Positions 54,221 to 63,159 of a DNA stretch of 64,000 nt are shown piece by piece. The notes beneath the pieces were generated by a model that was not told the DNA's origin, did not search any database, and saw nothing but the letters and a program-made list of their open reading frames with translations. Location: NCBI GenBank assembly GCA_964035575.1, contig OZ037875.1:1392681-1456680 (forward strand). The letters are read 5' to 3'. This stretch comes from Rhynchopus sp. YZ270_cl-10 (Eukaryota; Euglenozoa; Diplonemea; Diplonemida; Diplonemidae). The translations under genes and the position numbers were made by a program. Numbering within the stretch: position 1 is the first letter of the stretch; each line of letters opens with the position of its first letter.

Positions 54221-54764
54221 TTTTGAATCCCTGTATCTCTGAAGGCAATGACTCATGTATGTTTGTGCACTTACTCATGCATGTAAACATAGACGGCATC
54301 TTACATATGTGTGTGCTTGTGAGCGTACATAGCTCGACACGAATATCACGAACACAGTAACCAAACATAAAAGCACGTGACATGCTGGTGAGCATCCCCC
54401 ATTGTAATATCATATTGTTCCTCTACCATATGTTTCTCTTGCTCGACACATCTCTTATGACAGTAAGATCCGCACATATCTCCCACATCTCTCTATCTAC
54501 CATCTCGAGGAGGCCCTTTATCCACCAATTTCCCACCACTTCCACCTTCTCGGCACTGATGAAGTGTTCTCTTTCTCGAGCATTCCCTCACCCAAAAACA
54601 CATGTAAATCTACAAAATAATCTCAAATCAGGACTCCCAAACTTCAAAAATTTTTCTGGGGGGGCACTGCCCCCCCAGACCCCCCGTGCTCCGCTCGCCT
54701 TCACGCTGCGCGTAAAGGCTCGCTCCGCTCTCCCTCGCGCCCCCACCCCGCTGCGCGGGGTGGG
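54221..54764. other. Gene-free region with GC-rich palindromic patch
   Basis: AT-rich to about 54650, then a sharp switch to a GC-rich, self-complementary block (CCCCGCTGCGCGGGGTGGG near 54746-54764) just before the 346-bp duplication. Confidence 0.5.
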
Positions 54765-55110
54765 TGGCACTTGGGAGACTCCCCATTTACGACCCCGCAA
54801 ACCCGTAATAATTAGATACAGAGAGGCACAAATAGTGGAAATTTTCTTTTTGACAAAATTTTAGGTGCTCTAACATGGAATCTGACCCCCATGTCCAGGT
54901 TATAAAAATGCTCTCTGAGTCCATTAAAGCAACAGATTTGATGTTTTGAGTAGTTGTGGTTAAATGTGGCGAAATTTCACGGCTATTTTATACATAGTAC
55001 ACGGTAGCATAGGGTATTTATATCCATTTTCAATTTTTAAATATCGCCAGATGCCCAGGACTGGCACACCCGGTACGCCACGTCGTTTTTGGGCCCCACT
55101 CTATCAGAGA
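54765..55110 (+). repeat. 346-bp direct repeat, copy 1
   Basis: It matches 55336-55681 without difference by eye, at an offset of 571 bp. It opens with TGGCACTTGGGAGACTCCCC and includes an interstitial CCCCGCAAACCCGTAATAAT. A diverged partial relative of its start lies near 55148-55220. Confidence 0.9.
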
Positions 55111-55335
55111 ATCATGTCAGATATGCAAGGTCTGTCTATTCCAAGTGACCCTGGGAAGCGACCGTTTACGACCCCTCAAACCCGTAATAACTGGATACCT
55201 ACTGGCTGTATAAAACTGCCACACACATTTTAGGTATTAAACACTTGTCAACCACACTGAACCCAAAACATCACCCCGTTTCTCGGCAGCAGTCTACCGG
55301 AGAATCACATCAGACTTGCTCGGACGACGCAAACT

Positions 55336-55681
55336 TGGCACTTGGGAGACTCCCCATTTACGACCCCGCAAACCCGTAATAATTAGATACAGAGAGGCAC
55401 AAATAGTGGAAATTTTCTTTTTGACAAAATTTTAGGTGCTCTAACATGGAATCTGACCCCCATGTCCAGGTTATAAAAATGCTCTCTGAGTCCATTAAAG
55501 CAACAGATTTGATGTTTTGAGTAGTTGTGGTTAAATGTGGCGAAATTTCACGGCTATTTTATACATAGTACACGGTAGCATAGGGTATTTATATCCATTT
55601 TCAATTTTTAAATATCGCCAGATGCCCAGGACTGGCACACCCGGTACGCCACGTCGTTTTTGGGCCCCACTCTATCAGAGA
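55336..55681 (+). repeat. 346-bp direct repeat, copy 2
   Basis: Second copy of the 54765-55110 segment. It ends exactly where the GTGCACC fold-back arrays begin. Confidence 0.9.
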
Positions 55682-56035
55682 GGCCACTCCGGTGCACAGG
55701 GGGCACGTCCGGTGCACAGGGGGCGCACCCCAAAACGGTGCACAGGGGGCGCCCAAAAATCCGGTGCACTGGGGGCGTTTTACCCGTGATTTAATAGCCG
55801 GGCGCCCCCTGTGCACCGTTTTGACACGCCCCCTGTGCACCGTTTTTGGGGCGCCCCCTGTGCACCGGATTTTAGGCGCCCCCTGTGCACCGTTCAAAGA
55901 CGCCCCCTGTGCACCGTTTTTGGGCGCCCCCTGTGCACCGGATTTTCCGAGGATACGCCCCCTGTGCACCGATTTTTCACTTAGGCGCCCCCTGTGCACC
56001 GGATTTTTGTCAAAAAGGCACCCTGTGCACCGGAT
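55682..56035. repeat. Fold-back arrays of a GGTGCACAGGGGGCG unit
   Basis: Four units in one orientation (55690-55780, GGTGCACAGGGGGCGC) are followed by eight in the opposite one (55800-56030, GCGCCCCCTGTGCACC), separated by short spacers such as CGTTTTTGGG. The left and right arms are complementary and could form one large hairpin. The unit also contains the palindrome GTGCAC. Confidence 0.9.
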
Positions 56036-56099
56036 CCAGTCTTCCCGGGGTTCAGTAACTTAGCTGGTTCGTGCACTGTATAACTGATATTTGCGAGTA

Positions 56100-56880
56100 T
56101 TTGCGCGTTCTATGTTGTGTAATCTGGCTGGTGTGGTTGTGCGGGTGCGCGGGGTTCGGGCAATGTTATCCGGCTGGTGTGGTCGATAAGCCGGCTGGTG
56201 GGTGCGGGTGCGCGGGAACCTGCTGGTTCTAGGTTACGTTATCTGGCTGGTGGTTGTGCGGGTTTGCGGGTTTGCGGGTGCGCGGGTTTGCGGGTTCTAG
56301 GTTGTGTTATCCGGCTGGTGTGGTTGTGCGGGTGCGCGGGGTTCGGGCAGCGTTATCTGGCTGGTGTGGTCGATAAGCCGGCTGGTGGGTGCGGGTGCGC
56401 GGGAACTTGCTGGTTCTAGGTTGCGTTTTCTGGTTCTAGGTTACGTTATCTGGCTGGTGGTTGTGCGGGTTTGCGGGTTTGCGGGTGCGCGGGTTTGCGG
56501 GTTCTAGGTTGCGTTATCCGGCTGGTGTGGTGGTGCGGGTGCGCGGGGTTCGGGCAGCGGTATCCGGCTGGTGTGGTTGTGCGGGTGTGCGGGGTTCGGG
56601 CAACGTTATCTGGCTGGTGTGGTCGATAAGCCAGCTGGTGGGTGCGGGTGCGCGGGAACCTGCTGGTTCTAGGTTGCGTTTTCTGGTTCTAGGTTACGTT
56701 ATCTGGCTGGTGGTTGTGCGGGTTTGCGGGTTTGCGGGTGCGCGGGTTTGCGGGTTCTAGGTTGCGTTATCCGGCTGGTGTGGTTGATAGGGTTCTCGGG
56801 GGTCAGTTAGAGAGTGGTTCCAGGTTGCATTATCCGGCTGGTGCTTGTGTGGTTGGTGTGGTTGATAAGGTAAGAATCTT
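56100..56880. repeat. GC-rich compound satellite, block 1
   Basis: Built from recurring modules: GGTTCTAGGTTGCGTTAT, CCGGCTGGTGTGGT, CGATAAGCCGGCTGGTGGG, TGCGGGTGCGCGGG and GCGGGTTTGCGGG, arranged in higher-order repeats of about 100-250 bp. It contains short tracts of the same GCGGGTTT unit as the 8-bp arrays, but here on the + strand. The long open frames are artefacts of composition. Confidence 0.85.
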
Positions 56881-56886
56881 GGTAAG

Positions 56887-57197
56887 CTCTTCATCCACCT
56901 TTTATTCTAAACCCGACCTTTTTTGGTCATCCTTTTTTCCATTTCCATTTTCCTGTTCATTTTATTGTCTTTATTATCTTCTCCATTTTTTCCCTTTTCC
57001 TTTCTATTCTCATAAAAAAATAAACCAAGTACAGAAAAGAAGAAAAATAGGGTTCTTGGGGGTTACTTAACTGGTTGAGTTATCTGCAAACCTGCAAACC
57101 CGAAATAAATATCTGGCTTGTGTCAACTGGTTGTTGTTTTGGTGGGCTGGGCACTTAGGTGTTTTCACGTGTACCATGCTTCCCTACTGAGAGAAGG
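56887..57197 (+). repeat. Dispersed repeat, copy 2
   Basis: From CTCTTCATCCACCTTTTATT to the start of the 9-bp array. It is nearly identical to 58520-58827 and, over its first part, related to 52520-52717. Confidence 0.9.
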
Positions 57198-57589
57198 TTT
57201 GTATACTGTGTATACTGTGTATACTGTGTATACTGTGTATACTGTGTATACTGTGTATACTGTGTATACTGTGTATACTGTGTATACTGTGTATACTGTG
57301 TATACTGTGTATACTGTGTATACTGTGTATACTGTGTATACTGTGTATACTGTGTATACTGTGTATACTGTGTATACTGTGTATACTGTGTATACTGTGT
57401 ATACTGTGTATACTGTGTATACTGTGTATACTGTGTATACTGTGTATACTGTGTATACTGTGTATACTGTGTATACTGTGTATACTGTGTATACTGTGTA
57501 TACTGTGTATACTGTGTATACTGTGTATACTGTGTATACTGTGTATACTGTGTATACTGTGTATACTGTGTATACTGTGTATACTGTGT
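57198..57589. repeat. 9-bp minisatellite (TGTATACTG), about 43 copies
   Basis: Almost perfect array. The unit includes the palindrome GTATAC, so both strands read alike and give artefactual Val-Tyr-Thr or Cys-Val-Tyr frames. It is followed by five units of TGTGTTTTTC (57585-57637). Confidence 0.95.
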
Positions 57590-57699
57590 TTTTCTGTGTT
57601 TTTCTGTGTTTTTCTGTGTTTTTCTGTGTTTTTCTGTGTGTGCTGTGAAAACTGTGTACGGGACCCAAAATACCTGTAAAAGTCATATGGGGCATACTT

Positions 57700-57856
57700 T
57701 TGCGCCCCCTGTGCACCCTATTTCGGGACCCCCGAAAAGCCCCCTGTGCACCCTTTTTCAGGGGTGAAATGCCCCCTGTGCACCATATCCAAAACCACTT
57801 CCGGGAGGTTTCGGGAGGGTTTCGGGAACCAAAAAAAGCCGCCCCCTGTGCACCTT
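57700..57856. repeat. GCCCCCTGTGCACC unit cluster
   Basis: Four units of the same motif as the fold-back arrays at 55682-56035, in one orientation, separated by spacers rich in TTTCGGGAGG. Confidence 0.85.
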
Positions 57857-57879
57857 AGATACCTGGAATTTGCGAGTAT

Positions 57880-58519
57880 TTGGGTGTTCTAGGTTGTGTT
57901 ATCCGGCGATGTTATCTGTCTGGTGTGGTGGTGCGCGTGCGCGGGGTTCGGGTAACGTTATCTGGTTCTAGGTTACGTTATCTGGCTGGTGGTTGTGCAG
58001 GTTTGCGGGTTTGCGGGTGCGCGGTTTTGCGGGTTCTAGGTTGCGTTATCCGGCTGGTGTGGTCGATAAGCCGGCTGGTGGGTGCGGGTGCGCGGGAACC
58101 TGCTGGTTCTAGGTTGCGTTATCTGGTTCTAGGTTATGTTATCTGGCTGGTGGTTGTGCGGGTTTGCGGGTTTGCGGGTGCGCGGGTTTGCGGGTTCTAG
58201 GTTGCGTTATCCGGCTGGTGTGGTCGATAAGCCGGCTGGTGGGTGCGGGTGCGCGGGTTTGCGGGTTCTAGGTTGCGTTATCCGGTTGGTGTGGTCGATA
58301 AGCCGGCTGGTGGGTGCGGGTGCGCGGGAACCTGCTGGTTCTAGGTTGCGTTATCTGGTTCTAGGTTACGTTATCTGGCTGGTGGTTGTGCGGGTTTGCG
58401 GGTTCTAGTTTGCGTTATCCGGCTGGTGTGGTTGTGCGGGTGCGCGGGGTTCGGGCAGCGTTATGTGGTTCCAGGTTGCATTATCTGGCTGGTGCTTGTG
58501 GTTGATAAGGTTCTTCTTA
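57880..58519. repeat. GC-rich compound satellite, block 2
   Basis: Same modules as 56100-56880. Together with the following dispersed-repeat copy and 9-bp array it repeats the order of block 1, dispersed repeat, 9-bp array: a duplicated unit of about 1.6 kb. Confidence 0.85.
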
Positions 58520-58827
58520 CTCTTCATCCACCTTTTATTCTAAACCTGACCTTTTTTGGTCATCCTTTTTTCCATTTCCATTTTCCTGTTCATTTTATTG
58601 TCTTTATTATCTTCTCCATTTTTTCCTTTTTCCTTTCTAGTCTCATAAAAAAATAGACCAAGTACAGAAAAGAAGAAAAATAGGGTTCTCGGGGGTTACT
58701 TAACTGGTTGAGTTATCTGCAACCCGAAATAAATATCTGGCTTGTGTCAACTGGTTGGTGTTTTGGTGGGCTGGGCACTTAAGTGTTTTCATGTGTTCAC
58801 CATGCTTCCCTATGGAGAGAAGCTTTT
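58520..58827 (+). repeat. Dispersed repeat, copy 3
   Basis: Nearly identical to 56887-57197, with a few substitutions and a small deletion near 58720. Confidence 0.9.
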
Positions 58828-59206
58828 TATACTGTGTATACTGTGTATACTGTGTATACTGTGTATACTGTGTATACTGTGTATACTGTGTATACTGTGT
58901 ATACTGTGTATACTGTGTATACTGTGTATACTGTGTATACTGTGTATACTGTGTATACTGTGTATACTGTGTATACTGTGTATACTGTGTATACTGTGTA
59001 TACTGTGTATACTGTGTATACTGTGTATACTGTGTATACTGTGTATACTGTGTATACTGTGTATACTGTGTATACTGTGTATACTGTGTATACTGTGTAT
59101 ACTGTGTATACTGTGTATACTGTGTATACTGTGTATACTGTGTATACTGTGTATACTGTGTATACTGTGTATACTGTGTATACTGTGTATACTGTGTATA
59201 CTGTGT
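58828..59206. repeat. 9-bp minisatellite (TGTATACTG), about 42 copies
   Basis: Second long array of the unit seen at 57198-57589, in the same orientation and at nearly the same length. Confidence 0.95.
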
Positions 59207-59467
59207 GTACCTCAAATTCATGCCTTTTTTAGTTCGTCAGTCAGTGAGTAGGAGTGCATCTAGGAATAGTAGTTGGAACATAATATTAATTTGTGTGGAA
59301 ATATTATTGGGTGTGTCCAGGGGTAAACAGCACACTCACAGAACAGACTGGCAAAGTGTATCTCCCTTTACCTCACACTCCCCTCTTGGTTTTGTAAATC
59401 ACCCAGGCACCCCTCATCTTCCATACCCAAACACCACACAGCCTAACACACATTTTTGTTGCACAAC

Positions 59468-60211
59468 ATGAACACACTGTTAGAAGGCAAAGTGATAGAA
59501 GCAAGAGACCCTGGAAACCGTGCCCAGCTTGTTGCATTCCATTTTTCAGAAACATGTGAAACGAAAGGACGAACAGCATATCTTCAAGGAACCCTTGGAA
59601 ATAGACCACTGAATGTGTGCATACTATTTCACAGAGGGAAATGTAAGTCACAGAAGACGTGCCGTCAACTACATGTGAGTCCAGATGCTGTGGACAGACT
59701 TCGTGATGAAATGGCGGGCCAGTGCTGCGCGCTTCATTCCGGAAAATGGGCCAGCAAAAAATGCGTCATGTTGAAGGGCAAGGACAACATAGCATTGCTC
59801 TCTGTGAGCAGTTTCAGCAGTACAAGAGGTTTGGAGGAGCTTTTGCGCAGGGGGGACAGAATTATTGTACAAAAGAACAGGTGTGGGCTGAACAAATTGA
59901 AGAGATGCAAATGGGGGGAGCGTTGTATCAACATCCATATATGCCGAGAACTTGACCTGGAGAACCTTGCATCATTCTGCCCTTACAGTACTTGCTCCAG
60001 CAGTGAATCCTATGCAGACACCTGGCAGGAAGGCAGCACATCGAGCAGCAAATCTAGTGTTGATACCCTATCCCCCTCTTCAGCATCTGAAATAACCTTC
60101 ATGGCACTGAACAGGTTTGCTGCACACTGGGCTACTGACCCTTGCTGCACACTGGGTTTAATAAATAAAAACCAATACAAAGAAAACAAAAATAAAGAAC
60201 ACCCCAAATAA
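59468..60211 (+). CDS. CCCH zinc-finger protein (two fingers), probable RNA-binding
   Basis: 247 aa from the ATG at 59468; an ATG at 59456 in the same frame would add four residues. Two fingers of C-x7-C-x5-C-x3-H type are visible: CILFHRGKCKSQKTCRQLH (about residues 50-68) and CGLNKLKRCKWGERCINIH (about 139-157). A Cys-containing stretch lies between them. The C-terminal third is Ser-rich and then Asn/Lys-rich, and probably disordered. Family knowledge: CCCH fingers usually bind single-stranded RNA and regulate mRNA turnover or translation. No signal peptide or intron. Codon use is less GC-biased than in the left half of the window. An AAATAAAAAAA 3' signal directly overlaps the stop region. 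Confidence 0.75.
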   Translation: MNTLLEGKVIEARDPGNRAQLVAFHFSETCETKGRTAYLQGTLGNRPLNVCILFHRGKCKSQKTCRQLHVSPDAVDRLRDEMAGQCCALHSGKWASKKCVMLKGKDNIALLSVSSFSSTRGLEELLRRGDRIIVQKNRCGLNKLKRCKWGERCINIHICRELDLENLASFCPYSTCSSSESYADTWQEGSTSSSKSSVDTLSPSSASEITFMALNRFAAHWATDPCCTLGLINKNQYKENKNKEHPK

Positions 60212-60347
60212 AAAAATATTGCAACCCATCCCAATTATTACTTATCCCTCCCTCTGTTTTTCTTGTATTCTTTAAGTTTTTTTTGTCTTACTCAGCGGAC
60301 TAACAACAAATCACAGGCCACTACAAATATACTGTAACACAAGAACA

Positions 60348-61577
60348 ATGAGCTCAGTAGATTCTGTTCGGCAGTATTCTGTCATATCAACAGCAGGAGG
60401 CAGCATAGGAAACACAGACTCAGACTTTGAACCCAGCGGTTGCTTCAACATCACTGACATTGCAGGACCCACCAATCCAGTGGAGCGAGGATACGCATCA
60501 GTTCTGCTGAATGGCTTACAACTTATACGTTGCAACCTCCCGCTCCCAGGGAAAGAAGAAACACTCACAGTGTCAGCTAATGAAGACATAAACATCACTG
60601 GGGAAAAGGGCGGGCTTGGACTTGACGCTCTCTTTATCACAACTCATGATCCGCTTCCTGGGAGTGCATGGAATGCAACCCTGGAATGTACCTGTGAAGG
60701 CCGTGAGGACTTTGAAGTTGATCTTGGGAACCTCGTGCAATCTCAAGATGCATCACACTCTGGCCACTACATTGCATACCACCCAACTACATTCACAGTG
60801 AAGGTTCAACACATGCCAATTGACAATGTGAAGCAAGGGTCCGCAGAGAGGCAACTTGTTAAAGAGGTCAGAGCTATTTTGGAAAACCCACGGCTGAATG
60901 TGTGCAGAGGTTCTCTGGGGTCTATTGTGCTGAGCAACAAAGCGAAGGAGAGTCCACTCTACGACAACGTTGTGGGGAAATGCTACGGTGCCTGGCAGGA
61001 ATTTCTCAGGGCCCATCCTGAGGACTTCTCTCTGTTCCACTATTCTGATGAGGATATTGTTGAAAATTGTCTTGCTCCACAGATAAAAAAGTCTGATGCA
61101 CGTGTCTGCCTCTTTGGAACACCGCTCTCTTCAGTGCGCGAAATAGACAAGTCGAGAAGCAAGGTCCAACGTGAAGATGAGGAAAATCTTAAAAAGGCCC
61201 TGCTAGGAATGCTCTCTGAAGGCCCCATGTCCCAGAAGGAGCTGTTGCAGAAGTTGAATGGATTTGAAGTGTTCACAAACTCTCTATTCCCAAGCCACTC
61301 TCTTCTCATGCGGTTTCTCTCCAGACACGATAAAACATTTGCGTGGACAGCAGGGCCCGACCAGCCTACGCGTATTGGCCTGGCTTCTTCTGATAGAATT
61401 CTCTGCCACGACAGTCAGAACTATATAAAACCTAGCACAAGTAGCACAGCTCAGAAACACAGCCTACCTCGTTTTCTCAATCAGCACATAGGGTTCAACA
61501 TGAAGCCAACTTCTCAACAGCAGCCAGTGTACCGACATGATCCATACAGCACCGTGCCATTCTACTATTCCCAATAA
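60348..61577 (+). CDS. Unidentified protein, possibly with winged-helix-like (LOTUS/OST-HTH-type) segments
   Basis: 409 aa, intact frame, start in ACAATGA context. I do not recognise the family. The N-terminal 140 residues are beta-rich with several Cys. Two helical segments resemble each other in outline: about 165-245, with KCYGAWQEFLRAHPEDFSLF, and about 275-345, with LLGMLSEGPMSQKELLQKL and LLMRFLSRHDKTFAW. The pattern of a helix-turn-helix ending in a flanking Phe-rich strand recalls LOTUS/OST-HTH or other winged-helix domains, but this is weak. The tail is Ser/Thr/Gln/Tyr-rich (SQQQPVYRHDPYSTVPFYYS). The upstream neighbour is a CCCH finger gene 136 bp away with similar codon use, so an RNA-related role is possible but unproven. 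Confidence 0.6.
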   Translation: MSSVDSVRQYSVISTAGGSIGNTDSDFEPSGCFNITDIAGPTNPVERGYASVLLNGLQLIRCNLPLPGKEETLTVSANEDINITGEKGGLGLDALFITTHDPLPGSAWNATLECTCEGREDFEVDLGNLVQSQDASHSGHYIAYHPTTFTVKVQHMPIDNVKQGSAERQLVKEVRAILENPRLNVCRGSLGSIVLSNKAKESPLYDNVVGKCYGAWQEFLRAHPEDFSLFHYSDEDIVENCLAPQIKKSDARVCLFGTPLSSVREIDKSRSKVQREDEENLKKALLGMLSEGPMSQKELLQKLNGFEVFTNSLFPSHSLLMRFLSRHDKTFAWTAGPDQPTRIGLASSDRILCHDSQNYIKPSTSSTAQKHSLPRFLNQHIGFNMKPTSQQQPVYRHDPYSTVPFYYSQ

Positions 61578-62382
61578 TATGTAACTACGCCAGTTCCGCA
61601 AACCCAGATGACCAGTCACCCATATGTGAACCCCTCTACCTACCCTCACATAAAAAAAAGAAGAAAAAAAAAAAAAGAAAGAAATCAAATAAAGAAGGAT
61701 GCAAAGAGAGAAAAAAAAAATAAAGAGCTTGCACTGTTTCGCAAAAATGAAGGAAAAAAGAAAAAAAGTGATATCTCCCCCACTTCCTCTGCTTAGACAT
61801 AGTTTTTTACCTTCCCCCAGCCAAGAAACAACAACACATCACACCACAGCTCACCAGAGAACCACAACTTCATGTGTACAAAGGGAAGTATACATTCACA
61901 CACCTCTCTCGGTTTCTAGGCTTCTAGGGAAAGGTCAGCTCCCTAGGCACTCCCATGGTGTTACTCACCCACAAACCCACGCAAACCCAAAAGGCATGAG
62001 GCAATGTCCTCAGAATTCTCAACTCCCCAGTCCTCTCATTTGTAAGTCTCCACACCTCTCAGCACAGGAACACCTAAGACAACACACGGGGGGGTTGTAA
62101 TTTATGGACAGATTTTACGGATATTCTGTCCATAAATTTGGTTCTGTCCATAAAAGCTCAATTTTTGCATTCGGAAAATATTCCAGGATTTTGCCTTTTT
62201 TTGGTGCATGGTGTTTTCTCTTTGGTTTTCTGGTTTCTCACTGGTTTGGAGGTCCCTGCTGTGTGTGTGTGGGTTGTGGCCCTGACCGTAAACCACCCGG
62301 CCAAACCCCCCCACCACAAGTATATACCCATAGACTCAAACCACAGAACAACACATACCCTTAAACACGTACAAACTTCAAC
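61578..62382. other. Intergenic region with candidate actin promoter
   Basis: A-rich block (about 61650-61770), then C/A-rich sequence. AAGTATATACCC near 62317-62328, about 60 bp before the actin ATG, may be a TATA element. A GTTCCGCAAACCCAG fragment at about 61592 resembles the 8-bp minisatellite unit. A short imperfect inverted pair of TATGGACAGA/TCTGTCCATAA lies at about 62103-62153. No gene is supported. Confidence 0.5.
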
Positions 62383-63157
62383 ATGGATGATGACCAGCAA
62401 GCAATCGTCTGTGACAATGGGTCTGGGATGGTGAAGGCAGGTTTCGCAGGAGACGATGCCCCGAGGTCCGTGTTTCCGTCCATTGTTGGAAGGCCAAAGA
62501 CCGCTGCAGCAATGATGGGAACAGCAAAGAAGGAAGCCTATATTGGTGACGATGCACAGTCCAAGCGTGGTATTCTGCTGATTAAGTATCCGATTGAGCA
62601 TGGTATCATCACAAACTGGGATGATATGGAAAAGATCTGGCACCACACCTTCTTCAACGAGCTCCGTGTTGCACCTGAGGATCACCCTGTGCTTCTCACA
62701 GAAGCGCCCATGAACCCAAAGGCCAACCGTGAAAAGATGACACAGATCATGTTTGAGACGTTCAACAGCCCTGCAATGTACGTTGGGATCCAGGCGGTGC
62801 TGTCCCTGTACTCGTCTGGACGCACAACAGGAATTGTTCTTGACTCAGGAGATGGTGTGACCCACACAGTTCCCATCTACGAGGGGTACTCTCTGCCACA
62901 CGCCGTGCTTCGTATTGACATGGCTGGAAGAGACATGACAGACTGGATGATTAAGCTTCTGACAGAACGTGGTAACAGCTTTGTCACCTCTGCAGAGCGC
63001 GAGATTGTGCGTGATGTGAAAGAAAAACTCGCCTACGTTGCCTTGGTATGCATATTTTGTACAGGAAAAAGAAAACCTAAAAACCCACCACCAGGACTTT
63101 GACGAGGAGATGTCCCTGGCCTCGTCATCGTCGTCGTTGGAAAAGGACTACGAGCTA
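62383..63157 (+). CDS. Actin, 5' two-thirds, truncated by a minisatellite
   Basis: Exon 1 (62383-63045) encodes 221 aa and exon 2 (63095-63157) 21 aa. Actin signatures are clear: [78 protein letters not shown] and, across the splice, [21 protein letters not shown]. Actins are about 375 residues. Here the match stops at KDYEL (about residue 242), where PDG is expected, and the frame enters CCGCAAACCC repeats. The segment [19 protein letters not shown] is divergent from most actins. The missing third includes part of the nucleotide-binding fold, so the copy as assembled cannot make normal actin. It is either a broken extra copy or an assembly join. Confidence 0.92.
63046..63094 (+). other. Phase-0 intron in actin
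   Basis: The 49-bp intron has donor GTATGCAT and acceptor CCACCAG. Splicing restores the conserved AYVALDF junction of actin, which makes this the most secure intron in the window. Confidence 0.92.
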
Positions 63158-63159
63158 AT

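Noticed and set aside
56177-58656. Gly/Val/Arg/Cys-rich frames over the GC-rich satellite
   Set aside because: They follow satellite modules and change with them; no start context, no domain, no codon structure.
57118-59471. Long frames encoding Val-Tyr-Thr, Cys-Val-Tyr or Cys-Ile-Leu repeats
   Set aside because: Direct translation of the TGTATACTG array, open in several frames on both strands, without any flanking coding signal.
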